63,704 nucleotides of DNA from Paracoccaceae bacterium (lineage in GTDB: Bacteria; Pseudomonadota; Alphaproteobacteria; Rhodobacterales; Rhodobacteraceae), in the NCBI GenBank assembly GCA_024742705.1, contig JANSXZ010000021.1, positions 1 to 63,704 on the forward strand, given 5' to 3'. The translations under genes and the position numbers were made by a program. Each line of letters begins with the position of its first letter. Position 1 is the stretch's first letter. Below the pieces are notes generated by a model, which worked only from the letters and a program-made list of their open reading frames with translations, made no database searches and had not been told where the DNA came from. Of the stretch, positions 10,372-17,602 are shown in pieces.

Positions 10372-11616
10372 ATGAGTTTTTCCCGCAGACAGTTTGTTAT
10401 CGGCAGCAGCGCGCTGGCGCTGGCGGCTCCGGCCACGGTCGGTCGCGCACAAAGCGACGCGATCAAGTTCGCCTCGATCCTGGACCTGTCCGGGGGGCTC
10501 GACATCTACGGCGCGCCGATGGCTGAAACCACGAAGCTGGCCATCGAGGACATCAACGCCACCGGCGGCCTGCTGGGCCGCGAGGTCGAGCTGACGATGT
10601 ACGACGCCCAGTCGACGATCCAGTTCTATACACAATACGCCACCCAGGCCGCCGCCGGCGACCGCGCCCACACCGTGCACGCCGGCATCACGTCGGCCTC
10701 GCGCGAGGCGATCCGCCCGACCCTGTCGCGCTTCCAGACGCTGTATTTCTACAACGTCCAGTATGAAGGCGGGGTTTGCGACTATAACAACTTCTGCACC
10801 GGATCGACCCCGGCCCAGACCGTCGCCAAGGTGGTGCCCTACGCGATGGAGAAATGGGGCAAGAAGGTCTATATCGTCGCGGCCGATTACAACTATGGCC
10901 AGATCACCGCGCAATGGATGCAGAAGTTCGTGGCCGAAAACGGCGGCGAGACGCTGGATGTCGAATTCTTCCCGCTCGACGTGACGAACTTCGGCCCGAC
11001 CATCAACAAGATCCAGACCGCCAAGCCCGATTTCGTGATATCGGCGCTGGTGGGCGGCTCGCATGTGTCGTTCTACCGTCAGTATGCCGCCGCCGGCATG
11101 AACGCGGAAATCCCGATCGCATCGACAACCTTCGGCGTCGGCAACGAGCAAAAGCTGATCTCGGCCGAGGAAGGCAACGGAATTCTCGCCTCCTACGGTT
11201 ATTTCGAAGGGGCCGACAACCCGGTGAACACGGCATTCCTCGAGCGTCTGAAGGCCAAGCTTGGCGATGACGCGCCGGTGATGAACGAACTGGCGATCCG
11301 TTCGTACGAGGGGGCGATGCTCTGGGCCGAAGCGGTCAAGGCCGCCGGCACACCCGACCGTGGGCCGGTGATCGAGGCGCTGCGCTCGGGTCTCAGCTAT
11401 GATGGCCCGTCCGGCGCGGTCACAATCGACCCGCAGACCAACCACTGCAACATGAACGTCTATATCGGCGAGTTGCAGGATCAGGAGTGGACGATCGTCG
11501 AAAGCTACGACAACCAGCCGCCCGCCGACACGGCGCTGGTGTGCGATCTGAACGCCAATCCGAACCAGTCGACGTTCCTGTTCGAAAACGGCCTTGCGGC
11601 CGCCGGCATCGACTGA
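10372..11616 (+). CDS. Urea/short-chain amide-type ABC transporter substrate-binding protein
   Basis: A 414-residue type I periplasmic binding protein (Peripla_BP_5, UrtA/FmdD-like). It starts with a Tat signal (SRRQFVIGSSALA, cleavage near GRAQS). Family-like segments include SILDLSGGLDIYG, NATGGLLGREVEL, STPAQTVAKVVPYAMEKWGK and YNYGQITAQWM. A Cys pair in CDYNNFC may form a disulfide after export. GGAG lies about 10 bases before ATG 10372. First gene of a five-gene importer that ends in an amidase, so an amide or urea-like ligand is more likely than branched-chain amino acids. Confidence 0.88.
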   Translation: MSFSRRQFVIGSSALALAAPATVGRAQSDAIKFASILDLSGGLDIYGAPMAETTKLAIEDINATGGLLGREVELTMYDAQSTIQFYTQYATQAAAGDRAHTVHAGITSASREAIRPTLSRFQTLYFYNVQYEGGVCDYNNFCTGSTPAQTVAKVVPYAMEKWGKKVYIVAADYNYGQITAQWMQKFVAENGGETLDVEFFPLDVTNFGPTINKIQTAKPDFVISALVGGSHVSFYRQYAAAGMNAEIPIASTTFGVGNEQKLISAEEGNGILASYGYFEGADNPVNTAFLERLKAKLGDDAPVMNELAIRSYEGAMLWAEAVKAAGTPDRGPVIEALRSGLSYDGPSGAVTIDPQTNHCNMNVYIGELQDQEWTIVESYDNQPPADTALVCDLNANPNQSTFLFENGLAAAGID

Positions 11617-11702
11617 TCCGGGCCTTGCCGCGGCCCGGTACCTGACCGGCGGGCCGCGGCCTTCGCACCGCAACCCCATTCTCATCACGAGGAGCGCGCG
11701 CC

Positions 11703-12572
11703 TTGGACCTTGTCGTCGCCGTCCTGTTTCAGCTGATCTATGGCATCGCGAACCTTGCGCTGATCTCGCTGGGGCTGGCGATCATTTTCGGGATGATGCG
11801 GGTGATCAACCTCGCGCATGGCGAATTCCTGATGCTGGGTGGCTATACTGTCGTGGTCGCCACCAACGCGGGCGTCAACATATGGTTCGCCATGCTGATC
11901 CTTGCACCGCTGGTGGTGGGGTTGATCGGGGTGATCGTCGAACGCCTGCTGATCCGCTGGCTCTACGGGCGCATGGTTGATACGCTTCTGGCCACCTGGG
12001 GGCTGTCGCTGTTGCTGATCGGGCTGGTCACGTCGATTTTCGGCGCGTCCACCGGCACGACCGTTTCGCCGCCCTTGGGCACGATCCGTATCGGCGACTA
12101 TTCGGCCTCGGGGTATGAGCTGTTCCTGATCGGCGTCACGCTGGTGCTGTTCGCGGCGGTCTACGCGACGCTGAAGCTGACCAAGCTGGGGCTGGTGGCG
12201 CGCGGCACCATGCAGAACGCCGAGATGTCATCGGCCCTGGGCGTTTCGACCAACCGGATCTACATGATCACCTTCGGTCTGGGCGCGGCGGTGTCGGGCC
12301 TGGCGGGTGGTCTGCTGGCGCCGATGACAGGCGTTCTGCCAACCATCGGCGCGACCTATATCGCCAAGGCTTTCATCACTGTGATCTCGGGCGGTGCCTC
12401 GATCCTGGCCGGCACTGCCGCGGGATCTGTTCTGCTGGGCGGGGTGAACGGCATCTTCGCATTCCTCACCGGCCCGACCTTCGGCGAGGTCGCCCTTCTG
12501 GTGGCGGCGATTATCCTGCTGCGCCTGCTGCCCACCGGCATCACCGGCCGCTTTTTCCGAAAGTCGATCTGA
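11703..12572 (+). CDS. ABC transporter permease, UrtB/LivH type
   Basis: A 289-residue inner-membrane permease of the branched-chain amino acid/urea (HAAT) group with about eight hydrophobic helices, carrying RVINLAHGEFLMLGGY, the usual N-terminal signature. It starts with TTG at 11703, 8 bases after GAGGAG. It is the short form, lacking the extra N-terminal periplasmic part of long UrtB proteins, so it resembles FmdE/LivH. Its TGA overlaps the ATG of the second permease by one base. Confidence 0.9.
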   Translation: MDLVVAVLFQLIYGIANLALISLGLAIIFGMMRVINLAHGEFLMLGGYTVVVATNAGVNIWFAMLILAPLVVGLIGVIVERLLIRWLYGRMVDTLLATWGLSLLLIGLVTSIFGASTGTTVSPPLGTIRIGDYSASGYELFLIGVTLVLFAAVYATLKLTKLGLVARGTMQNAEMSSALGVSTNRIYMITFGLGAAVSGLAGGLLAPMTGVLPTIGATYIAKAFITVISGGASILAGTAAGSVLLGGVNGIFAFLTGPTFGEVALLVAAIILLRLLPTGITGRFFRKSI

Positions 12573-13612
12573 TGGGCGGAAGTACATTGCGCAACATGCG
12601 TCCGGTGATCGTTTTCGCGGTGCTTGGCCTGCTGTTCATGTTCATCGCGCCGCAGGTTCTGCAACTTTTCACGATCATCAACCTGACCACGGCCATCGCG
12701 CTGGCGGTGCTTGCGCTCAGCCTGGCGCTGGTCTGGGGGTTCGGCGGGATCCTCTGTTTCGGACAGGTGGCGTTTTTCGGCCTCGGCGCCTATGCCTATA
12801 CCATCGGCGCGATCAATTTCGGCGGGTCCACCTGGGCGATCCTGGTCGCGGTGATGGTCGCATCGGCCTTTGCCGCGATCCTTGGGTATTTCATGTTCTT
12901 CGGGCGGGTCAGCGATGTTTACCTGGGCGTGATCACCCTGACCGTCACGCTTATCCTGTTTTCGCTGATCCGCCGGACATCGGGGCCGGAATACAAGATC
13001 GGCAATGCCCTTCTGGGTGGGTTCAACGGGGTGACATCGCCGCCCTTGAATCTGCCCTGGGACACCCGCGCCTTTCTGTTCCCGGAACAGGTTTTCTATG
13101 TGGCGATGGCCGCGCTGATCCTGTGCTATGTCTTTGCCGGCTGGCTGGTGAACACCCATTTCGGCCGGGTTTGCGTGGGGATCCGCGAGAACGAACTGCG
13201 CGCCGAATTGCTGGGCTATGACACGCGGCTTTACAAGCTGGGGATCTTCACCGTCGGGGCCGGCATCGCGGCGGTGGGCGGCGTCTTGTTCTGCAATGGC
13301 GTGGGCCGGATCACGCCGGATGTGTTCAACCTCTATAATGCCGCCCTCACGATCATCTGGGTGATCGTCGGCGGGCGCGGCACATTGATCGGGCCGATCG
13401 CCGCGACCTTCGGTCTGTTCTACCTGACATCGGCGCTGGGCGGGCAGAGCGTTCTGAACAACAACCTGGTGTTGGGGGTCATCCTGATCTTCTTCGTTCT
13501 TCTGGTGCCCAAGGGCATCGCGCCGACGCTGGTCGATTGGGTGGAGGCGCGTCGTCGTCCCAAACGATCGGCCCGCGGGCGCCGCCGCCGCAACGGGGCG
13601 GACCGGGCATGA
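12572..13612 (+). CDS. ABC transporter permease, UrtC/LivM type
   Basis: A 346-residue second permease of the importer with about ten hydrophobic segments. The LivM/UrtC signature region GFGGILCFGQVAFFGLGAYA is present, followed by GVITLTVTLILFSLIRRT and the cytoplasmic EAA-like loop GIRENELRAELLGYDTRLYK that contacts the ATPases. A basic Arg-rich C-terminal tail ends the protein. It overlaps both neighbours (1 base with the first permease, 4 bases with the first ATPase), consistent with stoichiometric translation. Confidence 0.9.
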   Translation: MGGSTLRNMRPVIVFAVLGLLFMFIAPQVLQLFTIINLTTAIALAVLALSLALVWGFGGILCFGQVAFFGLGAYAYTIGAINFGGSTWAILVAVMVASAFAAILGYFMFFGRVSDVYLGVITLTVTLILFSLIRRTSGPEYKIGNALLGGFNGVTSPPLNLPWDTRAFLFPEQVFYVAMAALILCYVFAGWLVNTHFGRVCVGIRENELRAELLGYDTRLYKLGIFTVGAGIAAVGGVLFCNGVGRITPDVFNLYNAALTIIWVIVGGRGTLIGPIAATFGLFYLTSALGGQSVLNNNLVLGVILIFFVLLVPKGIAPTLVDWVEARRRPKRSARGRRRRNGADRA

Positions 13613-14340
13613 GCCGCAAGCGCCGGGGCGAGGTTGTCGTCGAAACCCGCGGACTGTCGATGCATTTTGGCGGTGTGCGTGCGGTGGACCAGGTGGATTT
13701 CACGCTGGAAGACCGTGAGCTGCGCTGTCTGATCGGTCCCAACGGGGCCGGCAAATCGACCTTTTTCAAGTGCCTCACCGGGCAGCTGACCCCTTCGGCC
13801 GGCGATGTGATGATCCGCGGCCTGGACCTGACGGGGGCGGAACCGCACGAGGTGGCCGCGCAGGGCGTCGGCATAAAGACCCAGGTGCCCAACGTGTTCG
13901 ACGGGCTCAGCGTCGAGGAGAACATATGGCTGTCTGCGCGCAGATGGCATGGCGGGGCGCGCGCGCGGGTGCTGGTGTCGGAGACGATCGAACGGCTGCG
14001 GCTGGGCGATATCCGGCGCGCGGCGGTGGGGCGTCTGGCCCATGGACAGCGCCAGTGGGTCGAACTGGGCATGGTCGTCGCCGCCGAACCCTGGCTGGTG
14101 CTGCTTGACGAACCGGCCGCCGGCATGACCCATGAGGAAACCGCCCGCACCGCCGAGTTGATCGAGGAGATCAACACCACCTCGGCGCTGATCGTGGTGG
14201 AACACGACATGCAGTTCATCCGCATGATCTCGCGGAAGGTGACGCTGTTTCACGAAGGCCGCATATTGATGGAAGACACGATGGAGGCGATTTCGGCCAA
14301 CCGGCAGGCGCGCGAAGTCTATCTGGGGAGCCAGGCATGA
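13609..14340 (+). CDS. ABC transporter ATP-binding protein, UrtD type
   Basis: A 243-residue ATPase with Walker A GPNGAGKST, Walker B LVLLDEPAAGM and a degenerate signature LAHGQRQWVELGM, as in UrtD/LivG proteins; the MTHEET segment after Walker B is also UrtD-like. The start ATG 13609 overlaps the permease stop as ATGA and discards a low-complexity upstream extension. Its own TGA overlaps the ATG of the next ATPase. Confidence 0.9.
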   Translation: MSRKRRGEVVVETRGLSMHFGGVRAVDQVDFTLEDRELRCLIGPNGAGKSTFFKCLTGQLTPSAGDVMIRGLDLTGAEPHEVAAQGVGIKTQVPNVFDGLSVEENIWLSARRWHGGARARVLVSETIERLRLGDIRRAAVGRLAHGQRQWVELGMVVAAEPWLVLLDEPAAGMTHEETARTAELIEEINTTSALIVVEHDMQFIRMISRKVTLFHEGRILMEDTMEAISANRQAREVYLGSQA

Positions 14341-16697
14341 GCGGGCTGCTGAATGTGCGCGGGCTGCGCGCCGGATATGGCCGGGTGCCGGTTCTGCATG
14401 GCATCGATCTCGAGGTGGACGAAGGCGAAATCCTTGGTGTGCTCGGGCACAACGGCATGGGCAAAAGCACGCTGCTGAAGACGTTGATGGGGATCGTTCC
14501 CGCCACCGCAGGCACCATGACGTTCGACGGCATCGACCTGACCGGCACCCGTTCGTCGGGGCGCGCGCGGCTGGGCATCGGGTATGTTCCGCAAGGCCGG
14601 GGCATCTTTCCCAACCTGTCGGTGCGTGACAACCTGCGCATGGGCGTGGCCGCGCACCAGATCGACGAAGAAGACGCGATGGATCGCGTTCTGGCCGATT
14701 TCCCGCGGCTTGACCGGCTGATGGACCGTGACGGCGGCGCGCTGTCGGGCGGCGAGCAACAGCTTCTGGCGTTGGCGCGGTGCCTGATCGCCGAACCGGA
14801 CCTGGTGCTGCTGGACGAACCCACCGAAGGCATCCAGCCTTCGATCATCGACGAAATCGTGGCGCTGCTGAAGGATCTGAACAAAAGGCGCGGCATCGCC
14901 ATCGTTCTCGTGGAACAGAGCCTCGATTTCATCACCGCCCTGTCCGACAGGGTTCTGTTGATCCAGAAGGGCACGATCACCGGCGAGGTGTCGGGTTCGG
15001 AGGCGGCCGATCCCGCCCTGATCGAGGAATTCACCGGGCTGGGGGCCAAGGGCGGCGGCGCCGCCGCAACCCGCCGCAAACCCGCACCGGCCGGCACCGC
15101 GCGCCCTGCCCCGGCCAATGCCCCCCGCACGACGGCCCCGTCCGGCGGCGCCAGCACACCGCTTGCAGAAAGGATGTCCTACATGACCGTCCAACGCCCC
15201 ACCCACAGCCAGATGAAGGCCGTGGTCGAAGAACTGGGCATGCATATGTCCGATGCCCGCGTGCAGGAATTCCTGGATGTGATGCAGGGCACACTGGACG
15301 CTTACGACGTGGTCGACAGCCTGCCCGATTTCCTTCCGCCGGTGCTCTATCCGCGCACATCGGGCTATCGGCCCACGCCCGAGGAAAACCCGATGAACGC
15401 GTGGTACGTCAAGACCGAGATCAAGGGCGCGCCGCGTGGACCGCTTCTGGGCAAGACGGTCGCGATCAAGGACAACGTCTGCGTCGCCGGCGTGCCTATG
15501 ATGAATGGCGCCTCGACGCTCAAGGGATACACACCCGACCTGGATGCCACCGTGGTCACGCGCCTGCTGGAAGCGGGCGCGACCATTCACGGCAAGGCCC
15601 ATTGCGAATACTTCTGCCTGTCGGGTTCGTCGCACACCAACGCCACCGGCCCGGTGCACAACCCCCATCGCCACGGCTATTCGGCGGGCGGATCTTCATC
15701 GGGATCGGGCGCATTGGTGGGTGCCGGGCTGATCGACATGGCCATCGGCGGCGATCAGGGCGGATCGATCCGGATGCCCGCATCGTTCTGCGGCTGCTAC
15801 GGGATGAAGCCCACGCACGGCCTTGTGCCCTATTCCGGGGCGATGCCGATCGAGAACACGATCGACCACCTCGGCCCGATGACCGGCAACGTGATGGACA
15901 ACGCGCTGATGCTCGAGGTGCTGGCCGGACCCGATGGCATGGATCCGCGGCAGTACGACGTGCGCACCGATCGCTATACCGCCGCTGTCAGCCGCGGTGT
16001 TTCGGGACTTAGGATCGGGGTGATCAAGGAGGGCTATGGCCATACCGGCGCCGAGGACGACGTCAACGAAAAGGTGCGCGCCGCTGCAGACACCTTCCGC
16101 CGGCTGGGCGCCACGGTCGACGAGATCTCGGTGCCCTGGCACCTGCACGGCACGGCGATCTGGACGCCCATCGCGCTTGAGGGGCTGACCCAGCAGATGA
16201 TGCTGGGCAATGGCTTCGGCACCGGTTGGGAGGGGCTCTATACCACCTCGCTGCTCGAATATCATTCGAACTGGACCACCCGCGCCGACGAACTGAGCGA
16301 CACGCTGAAGATTTCGATGCTGGTGGGCAAATACCATCTCAAACACACGCGCGGCCGCTATTACGCCAAGGCCCAGAACCTCAGCCGGCAGTTGAAGGAG
16401 GAATACAACAAGGTGTTCGCCTCGTACGACCTGCTGATGACACCGACAACGCCGATGAAGGCCACGCCCCTGCCGCCGCCCGATGCCACGCTGGACCTGT
16501 GGTGCCAGCGCGCCTTCGAACTGCTACCCAACACCGCACCTTTCGATGTGACCGGGCACCCCGCCATGTCGGTGCCCTGCGGCATGTCCGACGGTCTTCC
16601 CGTGGGGCTTCAGATCATCGGACGGCGCTACGAGGAAAGCACGATCTACCGCGCCGCCGGTGCCTTTGAAAAGGCGGGCAACTGGCGCGACATGTAG
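14337..16697 (+). CDS. UrtE-type ABC ATPase continuous with an amidase (fused reading frame)
   Basis: A single 786-codon frame encoding two proteins normally made separately. Residues 1-235 are a UrtE/LivF-type ATPase: Walker A GHNGMGKST, signature LSGGEQQLLALAR, Walker B LVLLDEPTEGIQPSI. Residues about 240-282 form an Ala/Pro/Gly/Thr-rich linker. Residues 283-786 are a complete amidase-signature enzyme: Lys378 in VAIKDN, the cis-Ser region SAGGSSSGSG (449-458) and nucleophile Ser477 in DQGGSIRMPAS. No stop or frameshift separates them, yet a strong ribosome-binding site precedes codon 283. Either a true ATPase-amidase fusion is made, or a long-tailed ATPase plus an internally started amidase, or both. 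The context implies an importer coupled to hydrolysis of its substrate. Confidence 0.88.
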   Translation: MSGLLNVRGLRAGYGRVPVLHGIDLEVDEGEILGVLGHNGMGKSTLLKTLMGIVPATAGTMTFDGIDLTGTRSSGRARLGIGYVPQGRGIFPNLSVRDNLRMGVAAHQIDEEDAMDRVLADFPRLDRLMDRDGGALSGGEQQLLALARCLIAEPDLVLLDEPTEGIQPSIIDEIVALLKDLNKRRGIAIVLVEQSLDFITALSDRVLLIQKGTITGEVSGSEAADPALIEEFTGLGAKGGGAAATRRKPAPAGTARPAPANAPRTTAPSGGASTPLAERMSYMTVQRPTHSQMKAVVEELGMHMSDARVQEFLDVMQGTLDAYDVVDSLPDFLPPVLYPRTSGYRPTPEENPMNAWYVKTEIKGAPRGPLLGKTVAIKDNVCVAGVPMMNGASTLKGYTPDLDATVVTRLLEAGATIHGKAHCEYFCLSGSSHTNATGPVHNPHRHGYSAGGSSSGSGALVGAGLIDMAIGGDQGGSIRMPASFCGCYGMKPTHGLVPYSGAMPIENTIDHLGPMTGNVMDNALMLEVLAGPDGMDPRQYDVRTDRYTAAVSRGVSGLRIGVIKEGYGHTGAEDDVNEKVRAAADTFRRLGATVDEISVPWHLHGTAIWTPIALEGLTQQMMLGNGFGTGWEGLYTTSLLEYHSNWTTRADELSDTLKISMLVGKYHLKHTRGRYYAKAQNLSRQLKEEYNKVFASYDLLMTPTTPMKATPLPPPDATLDLWCQRAFELLPNTAPFDVTGHPAMSVPCGMSDGLPVGLQIIGRRYEESTIYRAAGAFEKAGNWRDM
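15167..15185 (+). promoter_or_regulatory. Internal ribosome-binding site before the amidase moiety
   Basis: AGAAAGGA (15167-15174) lies 8 bases before an in-frame ATG (15183) inside the ATPase-amidase frame. Another in-frame ATG at 15174 overlaps this element and is too close to use it. The spacing is as good as at true starts in the window, suggesting the amidase is or recently was translated on its own. Confidence 0.65.
15183..16697 (+). CDS. Amidase (amidase-signature family), possible internally started product
   Basis: If translated from ATG 15183 the product has 504 residues, the usual length of stand-alone amidase-signature enzymes, and begins MTVQRPTHSQ, a normal start for the family with an N-terminal helical segment. 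The Ser-cisSer-Lys machinery is complete (Lys96 and Ser195 in this numbering, with cis-Ser near 172-173). The reaction is hydrolysis of a carboxamide to acid and ammonia; the amide is unknown. This entry overlaps the fused frame on purpose, because the sequence supports both products. Confidence 0.65.
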   Translation: MTVQRPTHSQMKAVVEELGMHMSDARVQEFLDVMQGTLDAYDVVDSLPDFLPPVLYPRTSGYRPTPEENPMNAWYVKTEIKGAPRGPLLGKTVAIKDNVCVAGVPMMNGASTLKGYTPDLDATVVTRLLEAGATIHGKAHCEYFCLSGSSHTNATGPVHNPHRHGYSAGGSSSGSGALVGAGLIDMAIGGDQGGSIRMPASFCGCYGMKPTHGLVPYSGAMPIENTIDHLGPMTGNVMDNALMLEVLAGPDGMDPRQYDVRTDRYTAAVSRGVSGLRIGVIKEGYGHTGAEDDVNEKVRAAADTFRRLGATVDEISVPWHLHGTAIWTPIALEGLTQQMMLGNGFGTGWEGLYTTSLLEYHSNWTTRADELSDTLKISMLVGKYHLKHTRGRYYAKAQNLSRQLKEEYNKVFASYDLLMTPTTPMKATPLPPPDATLDLWCQRAFELLPNTAPFDVTGHPAMSVPCGMSDGLPVGLQIIGRRYEESTIYRAAGAFEKAGNWRDM

Positions 16698-16704
16698 CGC
16701 GCGA

Positions 16705-17466
16705 TCACAGCTGCACGCCCTTGGTCAACGCCCCGTCGATGACAAGGTTCGTGCCGCTGGTGAAACTCGATGCCGGGCTGGACAGAAACACGATGCCGCG
16801 GGCGATCTCTTCGGGGCGCGCCATACGGCCCATAGGGTTCATCGCCAGGGCGCCCGCGAAAGTCTCGGGACTGTTGGTTTCGATGGATTGCCACACACCG
16901 CCAGGGAAATAGGTGTTTCCCGGTGACACCGTGTTGGCACGGATGCCGCGCGGCGCCAGACGCACCGCCAGCCCCTGGGCGTAGTGCACCAGCGCCGCCT
17001 TGAAGGCGCCATAGGCCGGTCCGGTAAAATCGATCTCGCGGCCGGAAACCGACGAAACCAGCGTGATCGCGCCGGCATCCGATTTTTCCAGCCAGGGCAG
17101 CGCAGCCTCGACCAATCCGACCGAATGCATCATGTCGACCTCGAAACCGGCCTGCCATGCGGCCGCATCGTCGCCGACCGCCAGCGCCGAGACATTCGCC
17201 ACCACGATGTCGACACCGCCGAGCGCGGCGGCGCTGTCGTTGACCCAGGACCGCAGCGCATGGGCCTGCCGCACGTCCAGCCCGCGCCCCAGCGCGGTAA
17301 CGCCGCTGCGGCGCAACACTTCGACAGTTTCACTGACGCCGCTGCTGTCGCGCGCGCAAACCGCCACATGCGCGCCCTCCTCGGCAAAGATTTCGGCACA
17401 ACGTCGGCCGATCCCCTTGGTGCCGCCGGTCACCAATACCTTGCGGCCCGTCAATCCCAGATCCAT
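16705..17466 (-). CDS. SDR family NAD(P)-dependent oxidoreductase
   Basis: A 253-residue classical short-chain dehydrogenase: cofactor motif TGGTKGIG, the catalytic Ser in VSSVSG, and Tyr-x3-Lys in AYGAFKAAL. The usual NAG motif is replaced by VANVS. The start has AAAAGGAAA 6 bases upstream. It converges on the amidase (7-base gap) and diverges from hyuA across a region with a perfect inverted repeat, so it probably belongs with the HyuAB pair. The substrate cannot be told. Confidence 0.88.
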   Translation of the reverse strand: MDLGLTGRKVLVTGGTKGIGRRCAEIFAEEGAHVAVCARDSSGVSETVEVLRRSGVTALGRGLDVRQAHALRSWVNDSAAALGGVDIVVANVSALAVGDDAAAWQAGFEVDMMHSVGLVEAALPWLEKSDAGAITLVSSVSGREIDFTGPAYGAFKAALVHYAQGLAVRLAPRGIRANTVSPGNTYFPGGVWQSIETNSPETFAGALAMNPMGRMARPEEIARGIVFLSSPASSFTSGTNLVIDGALTKGVQL

Positions 17467-17519
17467 GCGGTTTCCTTTTCTGCTGTCGCTGCAGGATGCT
17501 GCGCCGTGCCGGGGATCGT

Positions 17520-17545
17520 GTCAACGCACCGCGCCGCGCGTTGAC
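17520..17545. promoter_or_regulatory. Inverted repeat in the SDR/HyuA divergent promoter region
   Basis: Perfect 8-base arms GTCAACGC (17520-17527) and GCGTTGAC (17538-17545) with a 10-base loop. Each arm supplies a TTGAC -35-like element, one per strand (TTGACT toward hyuA, TTGACA toward the SDR). A dimeric regulator bound here could control both directions. The -10 matches on both sides are poor. Confidence 0.55.
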
Positions 17546-17602
17546 TTTTGCCGTCGCGGCGCGAAAGCTGAAAACGGACAACACGGGCGGAGAAGGCGGC
17601 GG

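Noticed and set aside
8640..10505. 621-codon minus-strand frame opposite the SPFH gene
   Set aside because: It mirrors the repetitive coiled-coil codons of the plus-strand gene; a compositional artefact.
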